Of a stretch of 64,000 bases of DNA, positions 1-7,898 are shown piece by piece. Where the stretch lies: the NCBI RefSeq assembly GCF_017377655.1, contig NZ_JAFREL010000036.1, positions 1 through 64,000 on the forward strand, in the 5' to 3' direction. Under the pieces are notes generated by a model. That model saw only the letters and a list, made by a program, of their open reading frames with translations. It searched no databases and had not been told where the DNA came from. Source of the DNA: Candidatus Enterococcus ferrettii (lineage in GTDB: Bacteria > Bacillota > Bacilli > Lactobacillales > Enterococcaceae). A program made the translations under genes and the position numbers. Numbering within the stretch: position 1 is the first letter of the stretch; each line of letters starts with the position of its first letter.

Positions 1-9
1 AAGAAAAAG

Positions 10-31
10 AAAAAAAAAAAAAAAAAAAAAA
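10..31. repeat. Poly(A) run of 22
   Basis: An uninterrupted run of 22 A lies at the very start of the window and is preceded by more A-rich sequence. It sits just downstream of a truncated gene on the minus strand, where it reads as poly-T. A run this long is unusual in bacterial DNA. It may be a contig end or assembly artefact rather than biology. Confidence 0.6.
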
Positions 32-56
32 TTATTATTCGGTTTTTTTCTTAAAA

Positions 57-143
57 CTAAAAAAAATAATTTTTATTTGGAGCCTCAAATAGTATAGCAA
101 AGGAAATAGTACCTAAAAAACCCGCCACTACCTGTAATATCAT
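57..143 (-). pseudogene. Truncated second subunit of threonine/serine exporter (ThrE_2-like)
   Basis: A 28-residue reading frame begins with ATG 22 nt after the stop of the upstream exporter gene. Its start, MILQVVAGFLGT, resembles the first membrane segment of the small ThrE_2/DUF3815 partner (about 150 residues in the family). Similarity ends after residue 22 and a TAG follows in a T-rich stretch. I infer truncation by a deletion, an insertion or a poor assembly end. The family assignment rests on the short N-terminus and on the neighbour, so it is moderate. Confidence 0.5.
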
Positions 144-164
144 ACTCACCATCTTTATCTTCTC

Positions 165-923
165 CTATAACCAGTTAAATACGGTTAAAACCAAACCGAC
201 ACCAACAGATACACATAATGCTGTAATTAATGCATAGATCATTTGACCCCATCCAGAGCTATAGTCCTCGTTAAATAAGTAGCGTATCCCATTTACTACA
301 GCTACTCCTGGCAGCAAAGAAATAATTCCACCAGTTACTAGACTAGTCAGCTGTAAGACTGGAAAAAAATGTACAAAAATACAGGCTAAAGTACTAACCC
401 AAATACTGCAAGTAATATTCCAAATTATTTGTGACATATTAAATTTGGGTGCCAAAAAGAAACTATAAAATGCCAACAAAAATCCAAGTACAAATGCTCC
501 AGCAGCATCCCAAAAAGTACCACCAAAAATGTAACAGAAGCTGGCACTACCAAAGGCATAAGCAAAAAATTTTAATCCAGCAGAAGCAAAATGCTCTTGC
601 TTAATTATCGCCAATTGTTCCTTCGCTTCTTCCGGTGTATACTTCTTTTCAGCAATACGACGGGACAGGGTGTTAAGTTCTTCAATCCGTCCTAAATTGA
701 TTGGCGATATTGGGATATCGCGCACTCGTGCCTGAACTGTTTGGTCTTTTAGGCGAGCCGTCATAAAAATTCCATTAATTAAGACAAAGCTGTCAAACTC
801 CTTCAGCTCCAGGGCATCAGCGACATGGCGGATCGTACTCTCAATTCGAACAATTTCTGCACCATTTTTTAGCATGGTTTCACCAATATCATATACAAAA
901 TCAAAACGATCACGTTCATTCAT
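165..923 (-). CDS. Threonine/serine exporter family membrane protein (ThrE N-terminal type)
   Basis: This 252-residue protein matches the ThrE/DUF1212 family, which exports threonine and serine. The first 110 residues form the soluble part, with family-like segments (ETMLKNGAEIVRIE near residue 15, RVRDIPISPINLGRIEELN near 68-85). Several hydrophobic segments follow from about residue 118 to the end. In many Firmicutes the function is split between this protein and a small ThrE_2 membrane protein. Here the partner directly downstream is truncated at residue 28, so the pair is probably not functional. A GGGGGG-rich ribosome site precedes the ATG. Confidence 0.8.
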   Translation of the reverse strand: MNERDRFDFVYDIGETMLKNGAEIVRIESTIRHVADALELKEFDSFVLINGIFMTARLKDQTVQARVRDIPISPINLGRIEELNTLSRRIAEKKYTPEEAKEQLAIIKQEHFASAGLKFFAYAFGSASFCYIFGGTFWDAAGAFVLGFLLAFYSFFLAPKFNMSQIIWNITCSIWVSTLACIFVHFFPVLQLTSLVTGGIISLLPGVAVVNGIRYLFNEDYSSGWGQMIYALITALCVSVGVGLVLTVFNWL

Positions 924-957
924 ACTTCAAGCCCCCCTTTATTCCTCACAGAAAAAC

Positions 958-980
958 AACGACAGCAAACTGCTGTCGTT
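958..980 (-). terminator. Rho-independent terminator after the M24 peptidase gene
   Basis: A perfect 10-bp inverted repeat (AACGACAGCA / TGCTGTCGTT) with a 3-nt loop is followed on the minus strand by a run of five T. It lies 24 nt past the stop of the peptidase gene and before the exporter gene. Confidence 0.7.
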
Positions 981-1004
981 GACCTAGTATAGCCTATTTA
1001 CCTC

Positions 1005-2075
1005 TTATAGTTCAATCAAATCATGAGAAATACTAATCATATTTTCGTAACCATCATCTGTTATTAATACTTGATCCTCAATCCGTACACCACCCCAGTC
1101 AGGAATGTAGATACCCGGTTCGATAGTCATTACCATTCCTGTTTCTAACACATCTTCATATTGTTCATCGATATACGGCAATTCATGAACAAACAAACCA
1201 ATGCTGTGACCAATATTTCGATAGGTATATTGAGGATATTCGGTTCCTTCTAAAGGTTTCAAGGAAGCTTGATAAACATCGCGAACCGCTACTCCATTTT
1301 TCATCACTGTCTCAGCAGCTTCCAAGCTCTGTCTTTCATATTCATAAACTTCCCGTTGTTTATCCGAGGCTTTTCCAACAACCACCGTCCGAGTCATGTC
1401 AGACATATAGCCATTGTATTGACAGCCAAAATCCATCAAGACAAAGTCGCCATATTCCACGGCTTTTTTAGATGGAATACCGTGCAATAATGAAGTATTA
1501 GCACCCGAGATTAAAATATTACCATAAGGCTGTGTATCTGCTCCTTCTTGTACCATGTATAAAGAAAGTTTAGCCGCTAATTCTTTTTCTGTTACACCAA
1601 CCTTAATATCCTCTAAAATATGCTCAAAGGCACGGCAAGAGATTTCACAAGCATTGCGCATGTATTGAATTTCTTGAGGAGACTTAATGGCACGCATCTT
1701 GTCAATTACACCACCAGCTTGTATAAATTCTGCAGGCGTTTTTTCATTGAAGTCTGTATACATATCATAGGTTAAATAATCAGCCTCAAAAGCAATTGTT
1801 TTGATATCCTTTTCTTCAGCTAGGCGTGCCACCGTATCTCCTACAGTTTTGCCAGGCAATCGCCAGTTAATAATTTCATAATTAGGTACTTCGATGTCGG
1901 CTTGTTCTGTGTACCGTGGATCGGTCAGAAAAAATTGGCCATCTTTAGTCAATAAAATAAACGAATCATCTCCTGTCCAACCGCTGGTAAATCGAACATT
2001 GACCCTTTTAGCAACGAAAAAAGCATCAATCTTCTCTTTTTCCAAATACGCACGAATCTTCATCTCATTCATCAT
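1005..2075 (-). CDS. M24B family aminopeptidase (Xaa-Pro peptidase)
   Basis: This is a metal-dependent cytosolic peptidase that removes N-terminal residues ahead of proline. The N-terminal creatinase-like domain spans roughly residues 1-120 and the pita-bread catalytic domain follows. The metal ligands are visible: two Asp in MDFGCQYNGYMSDMTRT, His in NIGHSIGL, Glu in TIEPGIYIP and Glu in GVRIEDQ. I place the start at 2075, because AAGG lies 8 nt upstream. An upstream in-frame ATG at 2111 lacks a good site and adds a lysine-rich tail unlike the family. About 356 residues, the normal length. It could be PepQ- or PepP-type; the sequence does not decide. Confidence 0.85.
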   Translation of the reverse strand: MMNEMKIRAYLEKEKIDAFFVAKRVNVRFTSGWTGDDSFILLTKDGQFFLTDPRYTEQADIEVPNYEIINWRLPGKTVGDTVARLAEEKDIKTIAFEADYLTYDMYTDFNEKTPAEFIQAGGVIDKMRAIKSPQEIQYMRNACEISCRAFEHILEDIKVGVTEKELAAKLSLYMVQEGADTQPYGNILISGANTSLLHGIPSKKAVEYGDFVLMDFGCQYNGYMSDMTRTVVVGKASDKQREVYEYERQSLEAAETVMKNGVAVRDVYQASLKPLEGTEYPQYTYRNIGHSIGLFVHELPYIDEQYEDVLETGMVMTIEPGIYIPDWGGVRIEDQVLITDDGYENMISISHDLIEL

Positions 2076-2186
2076 TTTACATACCTTCTTTTCCTTTATT
2101 CGCTGAAACAATCCCTTGTCTCTATTCTTAGAGTAGCAGTCAACCTTTCAAGGGTCAAACCGTTTTCATAAAAAATAAGTAAATAC

Positions 2187-2585
2187 TCATTTTGATTGCA
2201 TCCGTTTTTTTGTCTCCGCTTGCATAGGGCTTTCATCAATTTCGCGATGTAGAAAGTAAGAAATGACCGTCCGGATAATGACAATCAGTGCCAGCTTGAT
2301 AATATCCTGGAAGGTTGGGTTTATAATCGACTCAATAATATCAGCAATGATAAGTACCTCCAAACTTAGCAATACATAGCTTCCCAAATAAGCCTTAATA
2401 AAATTGTTTTCTAATGCTATTCCCACCTGATCTGCTTTTTTTTGAAATAAGTTTTTAAAAAAATCCAGACAGGCAGTAAATGCTCCCCATAAAATAATAA
2501 AAATAGAAACCATATTCAATAAAAAGACAATAATCTGAAAAGCAGGCATCATCCATAATAAGAGTTCATGAGTAAGATTATCCAT
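2187..2585 (-). CDS. DUF1622 family membrane protein
   Basis: This 132-residue protein has three predicted membrane segments (about residues 10-35, 65-85 and 90-112) and a charged C-terminus. It fits the DUF1622 family of small membrane proteins of unknown role. Its ATG overlaps the end of the upstream LysR regulator gene by 8 nt, so the two are probably co-transcribed and translationally coupled. Nothing here shows a function. Confidence 0.7.
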   Translation of the reverse strand: MDNLTHELLLWMMPAFQIIVFLLNMVSIFIILWGAFTACLDFFKNLFQKKADQVGIALENNFIKAYLGSYVLLSLEVLIIADIIESIINPTFQDIIKLALIVIIRTVISYFLHREIDESPMQAETKKRMQSK

Positions 2586-3450
2586 TTATTTTCTCTCCCT
2601 GACTAAAAATACTTTTTCGAAAGGCCCGCATAGTTTCGGTGAACAAATGCTCGGGTTGATAAACTAATTGAATTTGATTATATAAACGCTGGCCTTCAAA
2701 AGGCAAACAACAAACCTGATCATGATAGATCGATTGTTCCACCAGTAAAGTAATCCCGGTTCCGGTTGCTGTCATAGCCAACAGAGCCGGCGAATTAATA
2801 CTAGTCATCATAGGTACTGCTTGTTTTTGCTGCAATAGTAACCAGCTGTCCAAGGTCTTCCTAATAGCGCTGCCCTGCTCTCGTAAAAAAAGTGGATATT
2901 GTAAAAAATCTTTTACAGAAACGGTCTCTTGCCTAGCTAAAGGGTGTTCGATACCCATCACTACTACTAATTCGTACTGATCAAACGGTTCGACTACTAA
3001 CCCCTTTTCAGCTACACTCCCCTCCAATAACGCTAAATCTAAATCTTGATTACGCAAGGCAGTTAAAATATGTTCAGCGCTATCTGCTTGAATCGTGACT
3101 TGATACCCGTGCTGCAAGAAAGACGGGATTAACTCTGGCAACCAAAAATTAGCGATTGTCAAATTAGCTCCTAACTTCATAGGCGCTTGCTTTTCAAGAT
3201 AAACAGCAAAATCCTCCAGTTCTTGATATTCCTGCAAAAAATGCTTAACCCTCTGGTAGAAAGATTTCCCTGCAGGGTTTAACTGGATTGATCGTCCGGG
3301 ACGATCAAAAAGTCGAATGCCGATTTCCCTTTCCAGCTCTTGAATCGTTTGACTGACGGCCGACTGGGAAATAAATGTACGTTCAGCAGCTTCAGTCATA
3401 TTTTCAACCTCTGCAACCACCATAAACATTTCCAATTGACGAATATTCAT
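2578..3450 (-). CDS. LysR family transcriptional regulator
   Basis: This 290-residue LysR-type regulator has an N-terminal winged helix (residues 1-60, with AAERTFISQSAVSQTIQELE) and a ligand-binding domain after residue 85. It is divergent from two chromate-transporter-like genes that start 101 nt away, so these are the likely targets. An AAGGAG site precedes the ATG. The effector is unknown. Confidence 0.85.
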   Translation of the reverse strand: MNIRQLEMFMVVAEVENMTEAAERTFISQSAVSQTIQELEREIGIRLFDRPGRSIQLNPAGKSFYQRVKHFLQEYQELEDFAVYLEKQAPMKLGANLTIANFWLPELIPSFLQHGYQVTIQADSAEHILTALRNQDLDLALLEGSVAEKGLVVEPFDQYELVVVMGIEHPLARQETVSVKDFLQYPLFLREQGSAIRKTLDSWLLLQQKQAVPMMTSINSPALLAMTATGTGITLLVEQSIYHDQVCCLPFEGQRLYNQIQLVYQPEHLFTETMRAFRKSIFSQGEKING

Positions 3451-3551
3451 AGCGTCCTCTCCTTATAAGTAAATAGTTATTATTTCTATAAATATATTGT
3501 ATTTCACTTATGAAAATTTGTCTCGTATACTGTATTTAAGGGGGTTTTTTT

Positions 3552-4094
3552 GTGTCTTCATCTTATCTGCGTCTGTTTGGCTATAATTTTTTTATTAGCA
3601 CTTTTACCTTTGGTGGAGGCTATGTAACCATCCCAATGATGGAAAAGTATTTTGTTACTCATGGCGATATTACCAAAGACGAACTGCTAGATTTAGCAAC
3701 CATTGCTCAGTCTTCACCCGGTGCAATCGCGGTCAATCTATCCGTGCTTGTTGGAAAAAAATCCCGCGGATATTTAGGTGCTTTTGTCAGCGGCACAGCA
3801 GCAATTTTACCATCATTTATTCTTTTATCCATCATATCACTAGCTTATACTGCCTTTCAAAATAATCCTGTTATCCGCGCCATCCTACAGGGAATGGAGG
3901 CAGCTGTGGCTGCAATCATCGTCGATCTGGTAATTGATATGTATTTGGCATTAAGACGTGAGAAAAAACTATTGCTGATGATTTTACCTTTTGTTGCTTT
4001 CATTGCTAATGCCTTCTTCAATATTCACCCGCTTTGGATTTTAATGGGAACGATACTTATTCTATTTGTCCAAGCTAAAGGAGAGAAAAAATGA
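3552..4094 (+). CDS. Chromate transporter (CHR) family, half-size subunit 1
   Basis: A 180-residue membrane protein of the CHR family. The N-terminal signature FTFGGGYVTIPMME (residues about 17-30) and the AQSSPGAIAVNLSVLVG segment are characteristic. Full-size CHR transporters contain two such halves. Here the halves are separate genes that overlap by 4 nt, so they probably form a heterodimer. CHR proteins export chromate in some bacteria, but many short pairs have no proven substrate. The start is GTG preceded by AAGGGGG. The promoter region is shared with the divergent LysR gene. Confidence 0.85.
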   Translation: MSSSYLRLFGYNFFISTFTFGGGYVTIPMMEKYFVTHGDITKDELLDLATIAQSSPGAIAVNLSVLVGKKSRGYLGAFVSGTAAILPSFILLSIISLAYTAFQNNPVIRAILQGMEAAVAAIIVDLVIDMYLALRREKKLLLMILPFVAFIANAFFNIHPLWILMGTILILFVQAKGEKK

Positions 4095-4645
4095 AAATCT
4101 ATTTAGAAATATTTATCAGCTTTTTCCAAATTGGTTTATTAAGTATTGGCGGAGGGTATGCAACTTTACCTTTAATTCAAGACAAAATTGTTCAAGAGCA
4201 ACAATGGCTCTCTTTACAGGAATTTAGTGACATCGTTACAATCTCGCAAATGACGCCTGGACCATTGGCAGTTAATAGTGCAACATTTGTTGGATTGCGA
4301 GTAGCTGGGCTAATTGGTGCCATTTTGGCGACAGTAGCCTGTGTCATTTCTGGCTGTTTAATCGCTCTTTTTTTAGAACAACTTTTTACCAAAAACAAAG
4401 AAAATACCACATTGCAGTTAGTTTTCTCTGGTTTAAAATCGGCCACCGTTGGATTGATTGCAGCAGCAAGTTTATCCATGATTACTTTAGCCTTTAGCGG
4501 TACCCTGAACTGGTTTGAAGTAAATCATGTTAATTTTATTGCGGTCGCCTTATTTCTAGTTTTCTTCATTTTACTGAGGAAAAAGAAAATAAGTCCTATT
4601 TCTTTACTAATTTTAGCTGGCGTCATTGGTTTCATACTTTACTAA
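4091..4645 (+). CDS. Chromate transporter (CHR) family, half-size subunit 2
   Basis: A 184-residue partner of the preceding gene, joined by an ATGA start/stop overlap. It repeats the CHR pattern: SIGGGYATLPLIQD near residue 18 and SQMTPGPLAVNSATFVG near residue 52. About five membrane segments are visible. The pair resembles a split antiparallel transporter. Substrate is inferred only from the family. Confidence 0.85.
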   Translation: MKIYLEIFISFFQIGLLSIGGGYATLPLIQDKIVQEQQWLSLQEFSDIVTISQMTPGPLAVNSATFVGLRVAGLIGAILATVACVISGCLIALFLEQLFTKNKENTTLQLVFSGLKSATVGLIAAASLSMITLAFSGTLNWFEVNHVNFIAVALFLVFFILLRKKKISPISLLILAGVIGFILY

Positions 4646-4647
4646 AA

Positions 4648-4683
4648 ATTTTCTCAGTGTTTCATGTGAAACTCTGAGAAAAT
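4648..4683 (+). terminator. Hairpin after the CHR genes
   Basis: A long inverted repeat (ATTTTCTCAG and CTGAGAAAAT outside, GTTTCA/TGAAAC inside, one T-T mismatch) starts 3 nt past the stop. It lacks a clear T run on the plus side, so termination is likely but unproven. Confidence 0.55.
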
Positions 4684-4756
4684 GAGTATCCTTTCCCAAA
4701 TCACTTTAATAATATGAATAAATCTACTGATTGGTAAATTATTGTCCTATATGTAA

Positions 4757-4794
4757 AAAAGCTTTCTCAAAGATTTTTCTTTGAGAAAGCTTTT
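4757..4794 (-). terminator. Terminator at the end of the ClC gene
   Basis: A 16-bp perfect stem (AAAAGCTTTCTCAAAG) has a 6-nt loop and T-rich flanks on both sides. It overlaps the last bases of the ClC gene and can also stop transcripts coming from the CHR genes. Confidence 0.75.
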
Positions 4795-6139
4795 ATTTAC
4801 GTCGGCTGCGACGAGAACGTGAAAAATCTGATGAAGAACTTTTCATCGGTTCTTTTGTTTCCTTAGTATCTTGTTTGTCATCAGTATTCTTATTAAGTAT
4901 CGGTAAATTAAATCCTGATGTACCTAAAGGAAGCTTTTTAATCAACAGATTACCTAAATATCCAGCTAGCCAGGTCCATAAAAATAGTTGAACCGGAAAT
5001 AGGAATAAGAAAAGGCAAGCCGTTGCAAATGGACGCTTTAAAATGACCGCACAAGAACTTGCTGTAAAAATCGCTACAAGTAAGCCGTTTGAAAACGGAA
5101 ATACTTGAACTAAAGCTAAAGCAGCAGCTATGCTTGAAAAAATCATCGGAAAAATGATTCCTCCGCGCCAATTACACGCTAAACAAATCATAGTGATAGC
5201 TACTTTACCAAAAGCAATCAATAGTATAATGAATACACTCATGGTTTCTGCTTGCCGAGTGAACGACAAAAGGCTATGTTCTCCTGAAAATAAGAAATAT
5301 GGTGATACCAAGCCTAAAATCCCTAAAAGAACCCCAGCAGTAATAGTTAATGGCATTGGCCGTTTAATTCGCTGATTAAAATTCTCTGCTTGTTTTTGCA
5401 TCCACAAGAAGAACTTTCCGAAAAAGGCTCCTAAAGCAATGGTCGGAATCACTAATAGAATTCCTTGCCATGACAAATTAGTGCTCATTCGTTGGATGGC
5501 GAAAACCTGTTCCTGATTTGGAAATAGACTGTAAGTCATCAAGTACCCAATAAAGCCTGTAAACGTAGCAAAAATGAATAATACGTATCTTTTTAACTTA
5601 CTTTCAGTCAAATTTTGCAAATCATCTTTTTCTAAGGCACTACCGACACCAAACAACGGTGCAGTAAATATAACTCCTAATACCGTTCCTGAAGCAAATT
5701 CCAGCAAATCTTTTCTTTGCGGCAAACTTACTTTAAAATGATCACAAAAAAAAGTAATCACGCCGCCAACGATGATCATTAACGAGGCTTCAGGACTAAC
5801 ACTTGCACCAAACAGTAAAACAAGCATGGCACCTAAAATATTGAACAGCAACTGTCCATTTTTATATTCTAGTCTTCCTGTTTCCTGAGATTCAACAAGT
5901 GTTTCTGGAAGCATTTTAGGGTATTTTCCAACGTGCTCAATAAAAAAGCCAATGACAATCCCACCCAATGAACAAATCAGTAAGGGATAAATAAACGGAT
6001 CTCCTAATGCACGTGGAATAATTTGCCATAGTAATTGATTTCCTAATTCCACCATTCCCATAAATAATGCAGCGATGACTCCTACAATCAGCCCTAGCCC
6101 GCCACTATAGACGAATGAGATTCCTGTAAACTTATTCAT
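4793..6139 (-). CDS. ClC-type chloride channel family protein with altered selectivity motif
   Basis: A 448-residue protein with about ten membrane segments. It keeps ClC features: a glycine-rich start, GASVSPEASLM at 111-121 where the GxExP motif normally stands, and WRGGIIFPMIFSS near residue 325, matching GxFxP. The central GREGP-type motif is changed to SPEA, though the gating Glu position (E117) appears to be kept. The last about 30 residues are a charged tail rich in Ser, Arg and Lys. It seems to be transcribed alone. Function as a chloride/proton antiporter or fluoride exporter is inference. Confidence 0.75.
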   Translation of the reverse strand: MNKFTGISFVYSGGLGLIVGVIAALFMGMVELGNQLLWQIIPRALGDPFIYPLLICSLGGIVIGFFIEHVGKYPKMLPETLVESQETGRLEYKNGQLLFNILGAMLVLLFGASVSPEASLMIIVGGVITFFCDHFKVSLPQRKDLLEFASGTVLGVIFTAPLFGVGSALEKDDLQNLTESKLKRYVLFIFATFTGFIGYLMTYSLFPNQEQVFAIQRMSTNLSWQGILLVIPTIALGAFFGKFFLWMQKQAENFNQRIKRPMPLTITAGVLLGILGLVSPYFLFSGEHSLLSFTRQAETMSVFIILLIAFGKVAITMICLACNWRGGIIFPMIFSSIAAALALVQVFPFSNGLLVAIFTASSCAVILKRPFATACLFLFLFPVQLFLWTWLAGYLGNLLIKKLPLGTSGFNLPILNKNTDDKQDTKETKEPMKSSSSDFSRSRRSRRK

Positions 6140-6192
6140 ATAACAGACCTTTCTGAATAGACTCTGCTACATTATAGCAGAGCTTGGGCTTC

Positions 6193-7263
6193 TTAAGTGC
6201 CATAAATAGGTTTTTTTATGGTATTTTGCCTATTTTTATTAAATTTTTCTTTACTAAACACGTGTTTCACGCCTGAAAGCGTTGTTTCCAATTCTGGTGT
6301 TAGTTCATAATGATCCAATAAGTACTGCCGAGTTTTTTCTGTGAAATAGCCGCGCATAAAAGCAAAGAAAAAAGCTTCGATATTTTTAACTTTGTTAAAT
6401 CGATAGATTTGTTCCAAAGCTTTTGCTACTGCATCTGCCAATCCATTTTTGTAGTACTCATTTTCTTCAAAGGTTAGTACTTTTGCCTCAGCTGGTAGTC
6501 CCGCCTTTAAAAATTGTTGGTTACTGACATACTTAGCTTTAAAAATAGTGTCCACAAACCATTTTGCTTTTTCATACTGTCCATCACAAAACGGTAGAAA
6601 ACGCTGAAAAACTAAATTTGGAATCAATTGTGCATAACGTGCCTGTAAACCGGCAATCAATGCAGACTCTTTGTCCACCTGTGGATAACTATTGCTGGCA
6701 GGCTCCATGTGTGTTGCATTTGTATTATTTGTTGTTTTTATTACTTGCTGTTTTTCTGTACTTGTCAGTAAATTTTGCGCGCTCGGAGCCGCAAAATTTG
6801 CATCTCGTTCAATTTCCCGGTTTTCCCCGGTAGTGGGTTCGATCATTAGCTTACTCGTCGTATAATTTTTGAAAGCCAACTTCACTACGGATCCTTCAGC
6901 CGGAGCCTCTGGGTTTGCTACATAAATTCGGTAGTTTTTCAAGCCATGACGAAGCACCTTGATCAAATCCAGCTCTGCCAAGCGATTTCTCAAGGTTGTG
7001 ATTTTGCGTTCAGATACTCTTAATAAGTCAGCTGCTTCATCATTAGAAAAATAAATGTAAGGCAGTTGATTATCATCCAGCCAACTGCTATCCTGCCGAC
7101 TGTTGTGGATACTGCAGGTCATACGCATGGTGTACAAAGCGTGCAGCATCATTGCTTCAATAGATAACTCTTGATATTTTGGATTATTGATTAAGTTTAG
7201 ATCAATGGGCAGATAGTTCCCATTGGGTAAATTGGTTGCTGTCATTGCGTTAAAGGTAGACAT
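6193..7263 (-). CDS. repA: RepA_N family replication initiator
   Basis: A 356-residue initiator of the RepA_N type found on large low-copy plasmids of Enterococcus, Lactobacillus and Staphylococcus. The N-terminal winged-helix region spans about residues 10-125 (YIYFSNDEAADLLRVSERKI, then TTLRNRLAELDLIKVLRHGL). A variable linker and a host-type C-terminal domain from about residue 190 follow. An AAGGAG site lies 8 nt before the ATG. The leader carries an antisense RNA and a hairpin that can hide this site. In this family the replication origin usually lies within the rep gene itself. The parAB-like pair and iteron arrays are next to it. It marks the window as plasmid, chromid or integrated-plasmid DNA. 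Confidence 0.88.
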   Translation of the reverse strand: MSTFNAMTATNLPNGNYLPIDLNLINNPKYQELSIEAMMLHALYTMRMTCSIHNSRQDSSWLDDNQLPYIYFSNDEAADLLRVSERKITTLRNRLAELDLIKVLRHGLKNYRIYVANPEAPAEGSVVKLAFKNYTTSKLMIEPTTGENREIERDANFAAPSAQNLLTSTEKQQVIKTTNNTNATHMEPASNSYPQVDKESALIAGLQARYAQLIPNLVFQRFLPFCDGQYEKAKWFVDTIFKAKYVSNQQFLKAGLPAEAKVLTFEENEYYKNGLADAVAKALEQIYRFNKVKNIEAFFFAFMRGYFTEKTRQYLLDHYELTPELETTLSGVKHVFSKEKFNKNRQNTIKKPIYGT

Positions 7264-7271
7264 GCCAATCG

Positions 7272-7305
7272 CTCCTTAAATTTTTATCGAAAAAAATTCT
7301 TAAGG
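7272..7305 (-). promoter_or_regulatory. Hairpin hiding the repA ribosome binding site
   Basis: In the repA mRNA a segment reading TCCTTAAGAATTTTT can pair with AAAAATTTAAGGA, which contains the ribosome binding site, leaving a small GA bulge. Folding would block repA translation. Together with the antisense RNA upstream this suggests translational control of initiation. The pairing is seen in sequence; the role is inferred. Confidence 0.5.
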
Positions 7306-7332
7306 ATTTGAGAGCTGTCACACTATAAATGA

Positions 7333-7361
7333 TTGAGAAAAGAGTGAATTTATAGTATAAT
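7333..7361 (+). promoter_or_regulatory. Promoter of the antisense RNA opposite the repA leader
   Basis: TTGAGA and a perfect TATAAT are separated by 17 bp on the plus strand. Expected transcription starts near 7368, opposite to repA. Confidence 0.7.
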
Positions 7362-7367
7362 AAATAG

Positions 7368-7489
7368 AGGTTAGTTAAACGCCAATTTTTCTAACCGGTT
7401 GCTTAAATTTATATGTGACATGCTAATTCGCCAAAATTAGCTCAAACCTTGGGAGTTTAAAGATCGCCAAATCTTTAGACTCTTTTTTT
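7368..7489 (+). ncRNA. Antisense (counter-transcribed) RNA controlling repA
   Basis: A strong plus-strand promoter (7333-7361) is followed about 120 nt later by a textbook terminator: a 12-bp stem at 7453-7464/7471-7482, a 6-nt loop, then seven T. No reading frame lies between. The RNA is fully complementary to the predicted repA leader (start near 7503). The loop of the corresponding sense hairpin reads UUGGCG, which contains a YUNR-type motif typical of fast antisense pairing. RepA_N plasmids such as pSK41 are known to use such an RNA. Transcription has not been shown here. Confidence 0.65.
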
Positions 7490-7509
7490 CGCCGTGCTTT
7501 ACATGTATT

Positions 7510-7538
7510 AGAATAATGGATATAAAGCGCGTTGTAAA
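7510..7538 (-). promoter_or_regulatory. Candidate repA promoter
   Basis: On the minus strand TTTACA and TATTCT are separated by 17 bp. Transcription from about 7503 would give repA a leader of about 240 nt that covers the antisense RNA target and the RBS hairpin. Confidence 0.5.
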
Positions 7539-7598
7539 GCGATTTGTTGCCATCTTTTTTTGAGGTTAACTTTTATAAATGTTATGAAGTGTATTATA

Positions 7599-7893
7599 GT
7601 TTACCGCAATTTGGTGGATAACTTTATTTGAGTTAACTTCAAATAAAGTTAAAATCTTTAAAAAGGTAAACTTAAATCAAAGAAGCATTAAGAACAGACG
7701 TTTGAAAAGTGTGGATAAACTCTTTGAGAATAGTCGCTTTTTCTAAAAGATATCCACAGCTTTGGATTGTCCACAACTCCAAAAAAGTAAACCGTAATCG
7801 CAAATGCTCCTTTAAAAAAAGTAAACTTTAATCATAGTTGCTCAAAAAAAAAAGTAAACCACAATTCATCTTTTAAAGATAATTGGAGTTTAC
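7599..7893. repeat. Small GTAAAC repeat cluster between repA and the par genes
   Basis: Six exact GTAAAC/GTTTAC hexamers lie at 7599, 7666, 7787, 7821, 7854 and 7888, with A/T-rich flanks like those of the larger array beyond parA. The last is 6 bp from the end of the parB-like gene. They probably bind the same protein as the large array. Confidence 0.7.
7613..7775. other. Cluster of four DnaA boxes
   Basis: One perfect box (TTATCCACA, minus strand, 7710-7718) and three with a single mismatch (7613-7621 minus, 7750-7758 plus, 7767-7775 plus) lie within 165 bp. The stretch is A/T-rich and interleaved with GTAAAC hexamers. This is a plausible DnaA-assisted origin element or a control point for repA. 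Origin function is inferred. Confidence 0.55.
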
Positions 7894-7898
7894 TTTTT

